Shown in pieces: positions 50,586 through 58,778 of a stretch of DNA of 64,000 nucleotides. A program made the translations under genes and the position numbers. Numbering within the stretch: position 1 is the stretch's first letter; each line of letters starts with the position of its first letter. The stretch comes from a bacterium (lineage in GTDB: Bacteria; Zhuqueibacterota; Zhuqueibacteria; Zhuqueibacterales; Zhuqueibacteraceae): positions 62,001 through 126,000 of the forward strand of contig JAKLJX010000001.1 of assembly GCA_023150945.1 (NCBI GenBank), in the 5' to 3' direction. The notes beneath the pieces are model-generated. The model saw only the letters and a list, made by a program, of their open reading frames with translations, did not search any database and was not told where the DNA came from.

Positions 50586-52850
50586 ATGAAGCCTGCTACC
50601 GCTTTTAAAGTTTTCTTGTTGCCGATTCTGTTCAGCCACACGCTGTTCGCGCAACCGAGCCGCGTCGAAAGACATAGTTTCTTTTCCAATGCGCTCGGGT
50701 TGAGCAAGAATTACTACGTGTATCTGCCTGAGGGTTATGACACGGACACGGAGCGCTATCCGGTTGCCTATTTTTTGAGAGGGCATGAGTTTGAATTGTT
50801 CGATCCGGCAGCGCCTGGGCGAATTGGGGGAAGAAATTTACGGCATGTAGCTGATGACCTAATCGCGGCTGGGCAAATAGGAAAAGTGATTATTGTATGT
50901 CCCAGCACCGCGAGCGAAGACTACGACAACACGGTTCATTCTTGCGGTGTAAATATGCTCAAGCCTACTTTGCGTGCTGCCGAGGGCATCGGCACTGGGC
51001 GCTTCGAAGATTATTTTGTGCAAGATTTGATTCCTCATATCGACGCCACGTGGCGGACGATTGCCGATCGCGAGCATCGCGCCATCGACGGCTTTTCGCT
51101 GGGAGGATACAATTCCACAATGTTGAGCCTTCGGCATCCGGATTTGTTTATCTCCGTCGGTTCGTATGATGGCACCATCATGTGGTATAATCTCGACGAT
51201 ACGCGCCGGCCTGGGGCTGGGCCTGATGATCCCATCTGGTTTCTCACGGAGCCGTATTTCGATCCGGTTTTTGACAACCCGCGCAATGTGCCATATATGC
51301 TATTGCATTCCGCTTCGAATATTCTGCGCGCAGCCGACGCCAGTCAGCTCGAAGATTTTAGAGAGATGAGGTTTCATGTATCCATGACACCTGCCGATAA
51401 CGTGGGCAACCACAGCCGCAACAAGCAAATGATCAGCATCTTCTTGGAAAAAGGCATTCGCAACAGCTTCAACAATCCCGTTCTCGCACCGAATGCGGTG
51501 CATGACTTCGGTTTTGCAGACATGCACGCCGCCGTTTCGTTGGTGAGGCATTGGCAGGCGTTCATTGGCCACAAACTCAACGCGCCATTGGCTGCCGAGC
51601 TTGGTGTGGTCGCGGTCGGAGAAACGGATACGACCGAGTTGGTATTGTTCAATTATGATGTTGCCTCGCTCGCGATTTCAGCGTGGGCGACGAACAGTTC
51701 TGAATTCAGCGCCATTACAGCATTGCCCGTTTCACTTGCAGGAAAATACGATACGCTCAGCTTCAAAATCACATTCTCACCCACCGCTCATGGTGTGTTG
51801 AGCGACATCCTGACGATTACGAGCAATGATGCCGCTAATCCAATTACGCGACTTGCTCTGCAGGGACGAGGGTTGCTGCTCGGCCAGGCAGAAATTGAAA
51901 ATGTTTATGCCGCGAATAGCAGCGCGACAAGCCAGTTGTTCACCATGAATCGCGCAAACGGCGCGGCGACACCAATCGCCACAACGGGTGTCGGCGCAAT
52001 TCGTGGACTGGCAATTCACCCACAAACAAAGGAGCTTTATGCCACAGTTCCGGCTTCGTCGACAACTAGTTTATATCGTCTGAGTAGCGAATACGGCGAA
52101 GCTTTATTGCTGGCAACCATTCCTGTCGGGCAAATTCGCGGCATCACATTTCGAGCCGACGGCGCCCTCTTTGGCATCAGCGCAACCGGAAGATTTTATG
52201 AGATCACGCCATCAACCGGCGCGGCAAATCAGATCGGTTCGACTACAGCAGGTCTGTTGTATTCCGGGCTGTCACTGAACCCCAAGACCGGAAAGTTGTA
52301 CGCATCGCATGTTGCGCAAGATCGCATCTATACGATCGATCCCAACACCGGCGCTGCTACATTGGTCGGTTCAACCGGTCTGGGTGGAAATAATCCAGCG
52401 CTCGCCTTCGGTCCGGACGGCACGTTGTACGCCGTCACAAGCACGAACAATTTCATTCGCATTGATACGAGCAATGCGACAGGAACGGTTCTTGGACCCG
52501 TTGGCGTCACCGGCATGTCTGCGTTGGCGATGCGAACGGATTCTGCGACCGTGAAGGTTGATGATCGCGAAAGCTCTGTGATGGCACGCGCTCATCAGCT
52601 TTATCAAAACTATCCCAACCCCTTCAATCCTTCGACGACGATCCGCTATTCATTAGCGCAAACCGAACAAGTGTCGCTGAGAATTTTTAATCTTGCCGGG
52701 CAAGAAATTGCAACACTGATTGAAGGCAAACAGGGCGCGGGCGAGCATCGCGTGCAATGGCATGCAGAAGGCGCACCGAGCGGCGTCTATTTTTATCGCT
52801 TGCAGGCGGGCGAGAAGGTAGAAACGCGGAAGATGATTTTGATGCAGTGA
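50586..52850 (+). CDS. Secreted esterase-like protein with a C-terminal sorting domain
   Basis: The 754-residue protein has a signal peptide (1-22, ending LFA). An alpha/beta-hydrolase domain of the esterase D/EstA type follows, with the nucleophile Ser171 in IDGFSLGGYNS and a candidate His in GFADMHAAV. From about residue 330 a DUF1573/ASPM-type beta-sandwich follows, then a beta-propeller-like stretch of PNTGAA and TGAANQIG repeats (about 430-650). The end is a type A C-terminal domain (YPNPFNPSTTIRYSL, then GVYFYRLQAG) used for type IX secretion and surface anchoring. A ribosome site AAGGAGGAG precedes the ATG. It is flanked by the two HEPN cassettes. Confidence 0.88.
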   Translation: MKPATAFKVFLLPILFSHTLFAQPSRVERHSFFSNALGLSKNYYVYLPEGYDTDTERYPVAYFLRGHEFELFDPAAPGRIGGRNLRHVADDLIAAGQIGKVIIVCPSTASEDYDNTVHSCGVNMLKPTLRAAEGIGTGRFEDYFVQDLIPHIDATWRTIADREHRAIDGFSLGGYNSTMLSLRHPDLFISVGSYDGTIMWYNLDDTRRPGAGPDDPIWFLTEPYFDPVFDNPRNVPYMLLHSASNILRAADASQLEDFREMRFHVSMTPADNVGNHSRNKQMISIFLEKGIRNSFNNPVLAPNAVHDFGFADMHAAVSLVRHWQAFIGHKLNAPLAAELGVVAVGETDTTELVLFNYDVASLAISAWATNSSEFSAITALPVSLAGKYDTLSFKITFSPTAHGVLSDILTITSNDAANPITRLALQGRGLLLGQAEIENVYAANSSATSQLFTMNRANGAATPIATTGVGAIRGLAIHPQTKELYATVPASSTTSLYRLSSEYGEALLLATIPVGQIRGITFRADGALFGISATGRFYEITPSTGAANQIGSTTAGLLYSGLSLNPKTGKLYASHVAQDRIYTIDPNTGAATLVGSTGLGGNNPALAFGPDGTLYAVTSTNNFIRIDTSNATGTVLGPVGVTGMSALAMRTDSATVKVDDRESSVMARAHQLYQNYPNPFNPSTTIRYSLAQTEQVSLRIFNLAGQEIATLIEGKQGAGEHRVQWHAEGAPSGVYFYRLQAGEKVETRKMILMQ

Positions 52851-52903
52851 GGGCAGGGAGCCAGGGGCAATAGGCAGATTGAATTTGTCGCCGCAATCTT
52901 CAT

Positions 52904-52936
52904 GAGCGGATCAGGAGAGGTTGTTCTGATCCGCTC
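52904..52936. terminator. Terminator between the esterase gene and cassette 2
   Basis: A perfect 10-bp inverted repeat GAGCGGATCA/TGATCCGCTC with a 13-nt loop lies between convergent gene ends, 54 bp after the esterase stop. There is no T-run. Confidence 0.66.
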
Positions 52937-52984
52937 CGGTCCGCGATAAGTGGATTGGTGCAGGAAGATTGGGTTGAGAAACGA

Positions 52985-53720
52985 ATTGCTGGGTAGAGCG
53001 TGAGGCAAGAGCATCAAGAAGGCAATTGACCTCTTCGTGTGGCGAGAACGCTTTCAAGTTCCGCAATGAAGCGCTGCCAAAGCTCGGGCAGGTTTTGCGC
53101 CAATGGCTTCAAGGGCGCCTCTTGCAAAGCGATGCCATAGCCATGAACGAAGAAATGCCGGAAGGCGCGATACTCGTCGAGCGCATCGGAAAGTTCCTGA
53201 CTTATGAGTCTGTGTTCAACTGCCAAACCCAACAAATCCTTATGGGAGGTTGAGGAATCCGGCAAAGGAATTTGAAGGGATTTTAAAACGCGCTTCAGAA
53301 GATTTTCCATGCCGCTATAGGAATTGTGTAAGCACGTTGCAATCGCGGCCAATTCTACAATCGTTCTTCTTTTGCGACGGAGCGTTTTTTCCAATGCGCT
53401 CAAAGTAGCGTCGACACGCTCCTTTTCCGCCGCAATTTCCCGCAAAAGATCATCCATAAATTTTGACGCCTCTTTCCTCCACCAACTCATTGAACAAAGT
53501 TTTCTGCGACAAATCGACCACGTCCACCGGCTTGGAGAGGTGACGCATCAACTCACCATAAAACTTGAAGAACAATGCCGGGTTGATACCCTTGACGCCC
53601 AAATCAATGTCGCGCGCCTGGGCTGGGTCATGCAATGAAGAGCCGAACAGATAGATCATTGCTACGTCATACTTGCGGGCGCAGGCAATGATGAAGTTCC
53701 TGTCGGCGTCATTGAGCAAA
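52985..53720. repeat. Direct repeat copy 2, containing the MNT-HEPN pair
   Basis: Same orientation as copy 1 (49198-49930), about 3.8 kb apart. The two copies flank the esterase gene and the first gene of cassette 1. Confidence 0.9.
53014..53457 (-). CDS. HEPN-domain protein, HepT-like ribonuclease toxin (cassette 2)
   Basis: The 147-residue protein is the close paralogue of the cassette 1 HEPN protein, with the same RX4HXY motif (Arg100, His105, Tyr107). Substitutions are mostly at the N-terminus and tail, while the stretch LDEYRAFRHFFVHGYG and its surroundings are identical. The conservation of the motif in both copies argues that both are active genes. It overlaps the MNT gene by 8 bp. 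Confidence 0.88.
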   Translation of the reverse strand: MDDLLREIAAEKERVDATLSALEKTLRRKRRTIVELAAIATCLHNSYSGMENLLKRVLKSLQIPLPDSSTSHKDLLGLAVEHRLISQELSDALDEYRAFRHFFVHGYGIALQEAPLKPLAQNLPELWQRFIAELESVLATRRGQLPS

Positions 53721-53734
53721 GTGGTTTTATTCAT
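53450..53734 (-). CDS. MNT-type minimal nucleotidyltransferase (cassette 2)
   Basis: The 94-residue paralogue of the cassette 1 MNT keeps GSS at 31-33 and Asp42/Asp44. The N-terminal 15 residues are the most diverged part, which is also where the DNA homology between cassettes ends. It overlaps the ribbon-helix-helix gene by 4 bp (ATGA) and the HEPN gene by 8 bp. Confidence 0.9.
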   Translation of the reverse strand: MNKTTLLNDADRNFIIACARKYDVAMIYLFGSSLHDPAQARDIDLGVKGINPALFFKFYGELMRHLSKPVDVVDLSQKTLFNELVEERGVKIYG

Positions 53735-53985
53735 CGCTTTGTTTCGTGTTCCAACTTATCTTTTTCTTCCGGTTCCACCTCGGGACTTTCTTGCAAAGCG
53801 GCAAGAAAGTCCGCTTCATTGAAATCCTTCGCACGCGCCGCAAAAAAATTCATGGTTTCATAGCGGATGATTTCATTGGAAACAGAATTCACCAAGAGTT
53901 GCTGCAATGAAAGTCTTTCTTTCTGCGCAATCTCTTGAGCTTTCCGGTGATTTGCTTCGGGCAGGCTATCTTGAAGTTCAGACAT
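53731..53985 (-). CDS. Ribbon-helix-helix (HicB/CopG-like) protein, first gene of cassette 2
   Basis: The 84-residue protein starts at the ATG at 53985 with AAGAGGTGC upstream. It follows the pattern of small toxin-antitoxin RHH proteins: a LPEANHRKAQEIAQKERLSL strand-helix, then QQLLVNSVSNEIIRYE and a tail with FFAARAKDFNEADFLAAL and the VEPEEKDKL end. Such proteins are DNA-binding antitoxins that repress their own promoter. It occupies the slot held by the UPF0175 gene in cassette 1. The two are not homologous. Confidence 0.78.
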   Translation of the reverse strand: MSELQDSLPEANHRKAQEIAQKERLSLQQLLVNSVSNEIIRYETMNFFAARAKDFNEADFLAALQESPEVEPEEKDKLEHETKR

Positions 53986-54056
53986 GGAGCACCTCTTGCA
54001 AAAGACGCTTCGATCACGCAAGTGTCTAAAACGATTCTCGGCTGTATCATGGACAA

Positions 54057-54085
54057 AATATAGTGACAACGGCTTCGTATGGCAA
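54057..54085 (-). promoter_or_regulatory. Promoter of cassette 2
   Basis: On the minus strand TTGCCA (54085-54080), 17 bp, TATATT (54062-54057), identical elements to cassette 1, followed upstream by the same AAATTTTCTC. The start codon at 53985 is 72 bp downstream, a longer leader than in cassette 1. Confidence 0.72.
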
Positions 54086-54230
54086 TGAGAAAATTTCACA
54101 GAAAACTTCCGCCGCTTCGCTTCTTCAACTGGCGTCTTTTGCTTTGGATTCGCAAATGGAACCGCCGGTCAAATCTTGGAGGGGAAACTGGGGCAGGAAA
54201 GTGAGGAGAGATTCGCAGCGTGCGCCAGGC

Positions 54231-54554
54231 TCACAGAAAGCCCAGCTCGAACTTCGCGACTTCGCTCATCATGCCGGGATGCCACTGTGGCTCCCACACG
54301 ACTTGCACCCGCGCGTCTTTCACGCCTTCGACCGTCTTCACTTTGTTTTCTACATCGGGAGGAAGAGAACCAGCCACCGGGCACATCGGCGACGTCAGCG
54401 TCATTTGAATATCGACCTCGTGCGCATCATTGATATCGATGCTGTAGATCAAACCCAGTTGATAAATATTCACCGGAATTTCGGGATCGTAGCAGGTTTC
54501 GAGAACCTTGATGATCTCTTCCCGTAGCCGGGCTTTGTCGTTGCCGTTGTTCAT
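54231..54554 (-). CDS. sufT: SufT-like DUF59/MIP18 family protein
   Basis: The 107-residue protein has the DUF59 motif YDPEIPVNIYQLGLIYSIDI, TSPMCPVAGSLP with the conserved Cys, and VWEPQWHPGMMSEVAKFELG. It helps mature Fe-S proteins and is the last gene of the SUF operon read leftward. The ATG at 54554 is chosen by family length; the frame continues 30 codons upstream without family similarity. Confidence 0.88.
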   Translation of the reverse strand: MNNGNDKARLREEIIKVLETCYDPEIPVNIYQLGLIYSIDINDAHEVDIQMTLTSPMCPVAGSLPPDVENKVKTVEGVKDARVQVVWEPQWHPGMMSEVAKFELGFL

Positions 54555-54571
54555 GGTGAGGCTTTCCGCCG

Positions 54572-55024
54572 TTATTCCGTGGTGACCACCGCGCCGCTGT
54601 CGGCGAGCGCGGACATCAGAGTGTGCCAAGCCAGGCTGGCGCACTTGACGCGCAGCGGAAACTCCCGCACGCCCGCAAACACGGCCAGCCGGTCAAAGCC
54701 GGACAGATCGACGGCGCGAGTCGGATCACTGGTGATGAGCTGCAGAAACTTGCTGAACAGTTCCTGCGCCTCCGCCGTGGATTTCCCCTTCACCAGCGAA
54801 GTCATGATCGAGGCCGAGGCCTTGGAAATCGCGCAGCCCTGGCCGGTGAAGCGGATGTCCTGAATGACACCGTTTGCGACGATGAGAAACAGATGGATGC
54901 GGTCGCCGCATAGGGGATTGTAACCCTCCGCGGCGTGATTGGCCTGCGCCAGCTCGCCGAAGTTGCGCGGGCTTTTGTTGTGGTCGAGAATGACTTGTTG
55001 ATAAAGTTCGCGAAGCTCGTCCAT
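54572..55024 (-). CDS. sufU: SufU-like sulfur-transfer/scaffold protein
   Basis: The 150-residue protein holds Cys39, Asp41, Cys64 and Cys128 (NPLCGDRIHL, GQGCAISKAS, VKCASLAW). These match the zinc/Cys set of SufU, and the extra stretch before the third Cys is the SufU-type insertion. SufU accepts sulfur from SufS and passes it to SufBCD. It lies 17 bp before sufT and 42 bp after sufS, both tight. Confidence 0.93.
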   Translation of the reverse strand: MDELRELYQQVILDHNKSPRNFGELAQANHAAEGYNPLCGDRIHLFLIVANGVIQDIRFTGQGCAISKASASIMTSLVKGKSTAEAQELFSKFLQLITSDPTRAVDLSGFDRLAVFAGVREFPLRVKCASLAWHTLMSALADSGAVVTTE

Positions 55025-55066
55025 GGCTGTTCCTCGTCGGGTCGCGGCGGCGGGCTGAGCCGCCGC

Positions 55067-56338
55067 TCAGGCGGTCATGAGCTTGATCACTTTGTGCAGG
55101 CCCTCCACCAATACGTCGATCTCGGCCTTGGTGTTGTAGAAGGCGAAAGAGGCACGCGAAGTCGCCGGAATGTTGAAAAACTCCATCACCGGCTGGGTGC
55201 AGTGATGGCCGGTGCGAACGGCAATGCCGTCGCGGTCGAGGATGGTGCCGACATCGTGGGGATGAACACCGTCGAGCACGAACGACACCACGCTCGCCTT
55301 TGCCCGTGCCGTGCCGATCACGCGCAGCGGCTTGATGGTGGCCAGGGCTGCGGTGGCATATTCCAGCAGCTCGTGCTCATGCGCGGCGATTTTGTCATAG
55401 CCCAGGCTGGTGAGATACTCCAGGGCCTTGGCCAGCCCCACCGCGCCGGCGATATCCGGCGTGCCGGCTTCGAAGCGATAGGGCAAATCATTGTAAGTCG
55501 TCTTGGCAAAGGTGACGGACTTGATCATGTCGCCGCCGCCCTGGTAGGGCGCCATTTTTTCCAGCATGGCTTCCTTGCCGTACAGCACGCCGATGCCGGT
55601 TGGCCCGAAAACCTTGTGGCCGGAGAAGGTGTAGAAATCGCAATCGAGAGCGGCGACGTCCACCGCTTGATGCGGCACCGCCTGCGCGCCATCCACGAGC
55701 ACCGGCGCCTTCCACTCATGTGCCAGTTGGATCAAGCGTGCGATCGGGTTGATGGTGCCCAGCGAGTTGGAGACGTGCACGCACGCGACGAATTTGGTTT
55801 TGGGATTGAACAGCTTGACCGCCTCCTCCCAAATCCACTCGCCGGCGGAGTTGATGGGGATCACGCGCAGCTTTGCCCCGGTTTCCTCGCACAGCAACTG
55901 CCACGGTACGATGTTGGAGTGATGCTCCATCGCGGTAATGATGATCTCATCGCCCGGCCGCAGGTGCCGCCGGCCATAGCTGTGCGCGACGAGATTGATA
56001 CCTTCGGTCGTGCCGCGCACAAAGATGATCTCGCGGGTCGAAGCCGCACCCAGAAATCGGCGCGTTGTTTCGCGCGCGCCCTCGTAGGCTTGCGTGGCGG
56101 CCTCGCTGAGATAGTGCACGCCGCGATGGACGTTGGCATTTTGCGCCTGGTAGTAATGTACCAGCGCGTCGATCACCGCTTGCGGTTTTTGCGAAGTGGC
56201 GGCGTTGTCGAGATAGACCAGCGGCTTGCCGCGCACTTTGCTCTGCAGAATCGGAAAATCGCGGCGAATCCGTTCCACCTCGAGGCGGGCGGCGGTTGAC
56301 TGCGGGCTTAGATTGGCTCCCGGAACGAAAGCGGCCAT
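55067..56338 (-). CDS. sufS: Cysteine desulfurase SufS
   Basis: The 423-residue protein has the PLP lysine in YTFSGHKVFGPTGIG, the reactive-Cys loop VRTGHHCTQP, the substrate motif LDNAATSQKP and VHRGVHYLSEAAT. This is the SufS group II desulfurase. It frees sulfur from cysteine and hands it to SufU. The ATG at 56338 is 7 bp after the sufD stop codon. Confidence 0.96.
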   Translation of the reverse strand: MAAFVPGANLSPQSTAARLEVERIRRDFPILQSKVRGKPLVYLDNAATSQKPQAVIDALVHYYQAQNANVHRGVHYLSEAATQAYEGARETTRRFLGAASTREIIFVRGTTEGINLVAHSYGRRHLRPGDEIIITAMEHHSNIVPWQLLCEETGAKLRVIPINSAGEWIWEEAVKLFNPKTKFVACVHVSNSLGTINPIARLIQLAHEWKAPVLVDGAQAVPHQAVDVAALDCDFYTFSGHKVFGPTGIGVLYGKEAMLEKMAPYQGGGDMIKSVTFAKTTYNDLPYRFEAGTPDIAGAVGLAKALEYLTSLGYDKIAAHEHELLEYATAALATIKPLRVIGTARAKASVVSFVLDGVHPHDVGTILDRDGIAVRTGHHCTQPVMEFFNIPATSRASFAFYNTKAEIDVLVEGLHKVIKLMTA

Positions 56339-56345
56339 GCCATGC

Positions 56346-57689
56346 TCACATGCTTTGGTCGGTGCGCAGGCAGGCATTCACCAAATTCTCGGCATGCGCC
56401 CGCACCGGGTCGGATTTGATGCGATTGATGATTTCACTGGCGTAGGCAAAGCGCAACAGCGATTGCGCCTCTTCGGCGCCGATGCCGCGGCTGCGCAGAT
56501 AGAAGACGGCGTCTTCATCGAGCTGGCCGACGCTGGCGCCGTGGCTGCACTTCACGTCGTCTGCGAAAATCTCCAACTGCGGTTTGGTGTCGATCACAGC
56601 CTCATTGGAGAGCAGCAGACACTGGTTTTGCTGGTAAGCGTTGGTCTTCTGCGCATCCTTGTGCACCATCACTTTGCCGTTGAACACGCCATGGGCCTTG
56701 TCCGCCAGAATGCCCTTGTAATGCTCGTTGCTCGGACAGTTCGGCATCAGGTGGTCGATGAGCGTGTGGTTGTCGATCAATTGCTCGCCCGCACCGTGAT
56801 AGAAACCGTAGAGGTTGCCCTCGCAATGTTGCTCCCGCAGCCGCAGGTTGAAATTGTTGCGCACCAGCCGGCCGCCGAGATCGATGCTGACCGAGGTGTA
56901 GACGCTGTCGCGCGCCAACTGCACTTCGCGCGTCGCGAGATGGAAGGCCTGGCGGCCTTCATTCTGCAGGCGCACGTGTTCGACGATCGCTTTGCTGCCG
57001 ACCACGATTTCAGTGACGATGTTGTTGAAGTAGACGCCGTTGCCGAGGCTGCCGTAGCTCTCGACGATCTCGACCTGGCTGTCCTCGCCGGCCAAAATCA
57101 GGTTGCGCGGATGCGCTACAAACGAGTTGTTGCCCTCGCCGGCGGAGAGATAAAGCAGGTGAATCGGCTCGGCCAGCGCCAGGCGGCGCGGCACTTTCAC
57201 AAACGCACCGTCGTGGGCAAAGGCGGTGTTCAGGGCGATGAAAGGCTCTTGTTCATAGTTGGCGTATTGGGCGAGATGCTCGCCGGCCAGGCCGGGGTCG
57301 CGCCGCAGTGCGTGCGCGAGATTCTCGACCACCAATCCCTTTGCCTTCGACACCAAGCGCGAGCGCTCCGGCAGGAAGCGACCGTTCACGAACACCAGCA
57401 GGTTGTGCGTGCCTTCCGGAATTTCGCAGGCCGCCACCTGCGCCGGCGTCAGGCTGGCAGGCTCGGTGACGAGATTGAAGGTGTGTTCGAGCAAAGGCGC
57501 GAGATTCGTGTACTTCCATTCCTCGTGGCGCGTGGTGGGAAAGCCCAATTCGGCGAAATGCGCCAGGGCCTCGCGCCGGGTTTGATGAAAGGGCAGCGCG
57601 GCGCCGCCGTTCAACTTGCTTTCGAAAAAATCGAAATAGGAGAGATACCACGCCTTGGCATCGGTATATTGCAGCGTTTTGGATTCCAT
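56346..57689 (-). CDS. sufD: Fe-S cluster assembly protein SufD
   Basis: The 447-residue protein has the SufB/SufD beta-helix core. Family blocks EWKYTNLAPLL (N-terminal), LILAGEDSQVEIVESYG and HGASVGQLDEDAVFYLRSRGI are present. The final block holds the conserved His of the SufB-SufD interface. It forms SufBC2D with the neighbours. It lies about 98 bp after sufC. Confidence 0.95.
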   Translation of the reverse strand: MESKTLQYTDAKAWYLSYFDFFESKLNGGAALPFHQTRREALAHFAELGFPTTRHEEWKYTNLAPLLEHTFNLVTEPASLTPAQVAACEIPEGTHNLLVFVNGRFLPERSRLVSKAKGLVVENLAHALRRDPGLAGEHLAQYANYEQEPFIALNTAFAHDGAFVKVPRRLALAEPIHLLYLSAGEGNNSFVAHPRNLILAGEDSQVEIVESYGSLGNGVYFNNIVTEIVVGSKAIVEHVRLQNEGRQAFHLATREVQLARDSVYTSVSIDLGGRLVRNNFNLRLREQHCEGNLYGFYHGAGEQLIDNHTLIDHLMPNCPSNEHYKGILADKAHGVFNGKVMVHKDAQKTNAYQQNQCLLLSNEAVIDTKPQLEIFADDVKCSHGASVGQLDEDAVFYLRSRGIGAEEAQSLLRFAYASEIINRIKSDPVRAHAENLVNACLRTDQSM

Positions 57690-57787
57690 GTTTATCAACC
57701 TGTCAAGAGTTTCCCGCAGCGCAGAGGGTGCGGTGCCTGCCGCCGCTGTGACTTCACCGCCGGCGGAGTCCGGTGGTGGTATCGGCC

Positions 57788-58552
57788 TCAGGCGGCCTCG
57801 TTTTCCATCATTTCGTCGCGCACCCAGTCGTAGCCGTGCTCTTCGAGCTTGAGCGCCAGCTCCTTGTTGCCGGATTCCGCGATGCGGCCCTGCACCAGCA
57901 CGTGCACGAAATCAGGGACGATGTAGTTCAGCAGGCGTTGATAGTGCGTCACCACCACGATCGCATTGTCCTTGCTGCGCAGCTTGTTGACGCCGTTGGC
58001 AACCACGCGCAGCGCGTCGATATCCAGGCCCGAGTCGGTTTCATCGAGAATGGCGAGAGAGGGCTCCAGCATCGCCATTTGGAAGATTTCGTTGCGCTTC
58101 TTTTCGCCGCCGGAAAAGCCTTCATTGACAGCGCGGCTGAGCAGTTTTTCATCGATGTGCACCAGCCGCATCTTCGCCTTCATCGTGCTGAGAAATTCCA
58201 TCGCATCGACCGGCGGCAGGCCGCGGTATTCCCGGATGTCGTTGAGCGCGGTTTTCAGAAAATTCGCCATGCTCACCCCGGGAATCTCCACGGGATACTG
58301 AAACGCCAGGAACACGCCCTCGCGCGCGCGCTCTTCCGGCGCCAGGGCGAGCAGGTCCCTGCCTTTGTAAATCACTGCGCCGGCGTCGAGGTCATAGCCT
58401 TCGCGCCCGGCCAGCACATTCGCGAGCGTACTCTTGCCGGAGCCGTTCGGCCCCATGATCGCATGCACTTCGCCGGCCTTCACTTCGAGATCCAGGCCGC
58501 GCAAAATCTTGCTGCCATTGACGGAAACTTCCAACCCTTTGATGCTCAACAT
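57788..58552 (-). CDS. sufC: Fe-S cluster assembly ATPase SufC
   Basis: The 254-residue protein has Walker A GPNGSGKST, ABC signature GFSGGEKKR, and Walker B with DETDSGLDIDAL, the SufC-specific variant. It drives conformational change in SufBC2D. The ATG at 58552 fits the family start MLSIKGLEV. Between it and sufB is a 226-bp gap that contains a short possible open frame. Confidence 0.96.
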   Translation of the reverse strand: MLSIKGLEVSVNGSKILRGLDLEVKAGEVHAIMGPNGSGKSTLANVLAGREGYDLDAGAVIYKGRDLLALAPEERAREGVFLAFQYPVEIPGVSMANFLKTALNDIREYRGLPPVDAMEFLSTMKAKMRLVHIDEKLLSRAVNEGFSGGEKKRNEIFQMAMLEPSLAILDETDSGLDIDALRVVANGVNKLRSKDNAIVVVTHYQRLLNYIVPDFVHVLVQGRIAESGNKELALKLEEHGYDWVRDEMMENEAA

Positions 58553-58656
58553 GCTTTCACGTCCCTGCTTGCTAGTCTTGTGATGGTATGCCTTCATTCG
58601 CCAGGCGGCGGAGGGCGGGCTTTGCGTGATGGTGCCTTGCCGCGCCCGCCGGCCTC

Positions 58657-58761
58657 TTAACCAAATTGCTTCTGTAGCGGCCCAGCCGTTGCATTGAAAA
58701 CCTCGGAGATGCCACTGTGCTCGATGACTTGGCCACCTCGGCTCAGCCGAGCGTGGTACAT
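58657..58761 (-). CDS. Possible 34-residue peptide between sufB and sufC
   Basis: An ATG at 58761, close behind GAGG, opens a frame ending at 58657: MYHARLSRGGQVIEHSGISE followed by VFNATAGPLQKQFG. It is unlike any family I know, has no membrane segment, and could be a chance frame. The same DNA can also fold into an imperfect hairpin, so an RNA role is possible. Confidence 0.3.
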   Translation of the reverse strand: MYHARLSRGGQVIEHSGISEVFNATAGPLQKQFG

Positions 58762-58778
58762 CCTCGGAGGGACATCAA

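Noticed and set aside
54935-57833. Two long plus-strand frames (454 and 535 codons) over sufS and sufD
   Set aside because: They lie opposite well-supported suf genes and have no motif or ribosome site.
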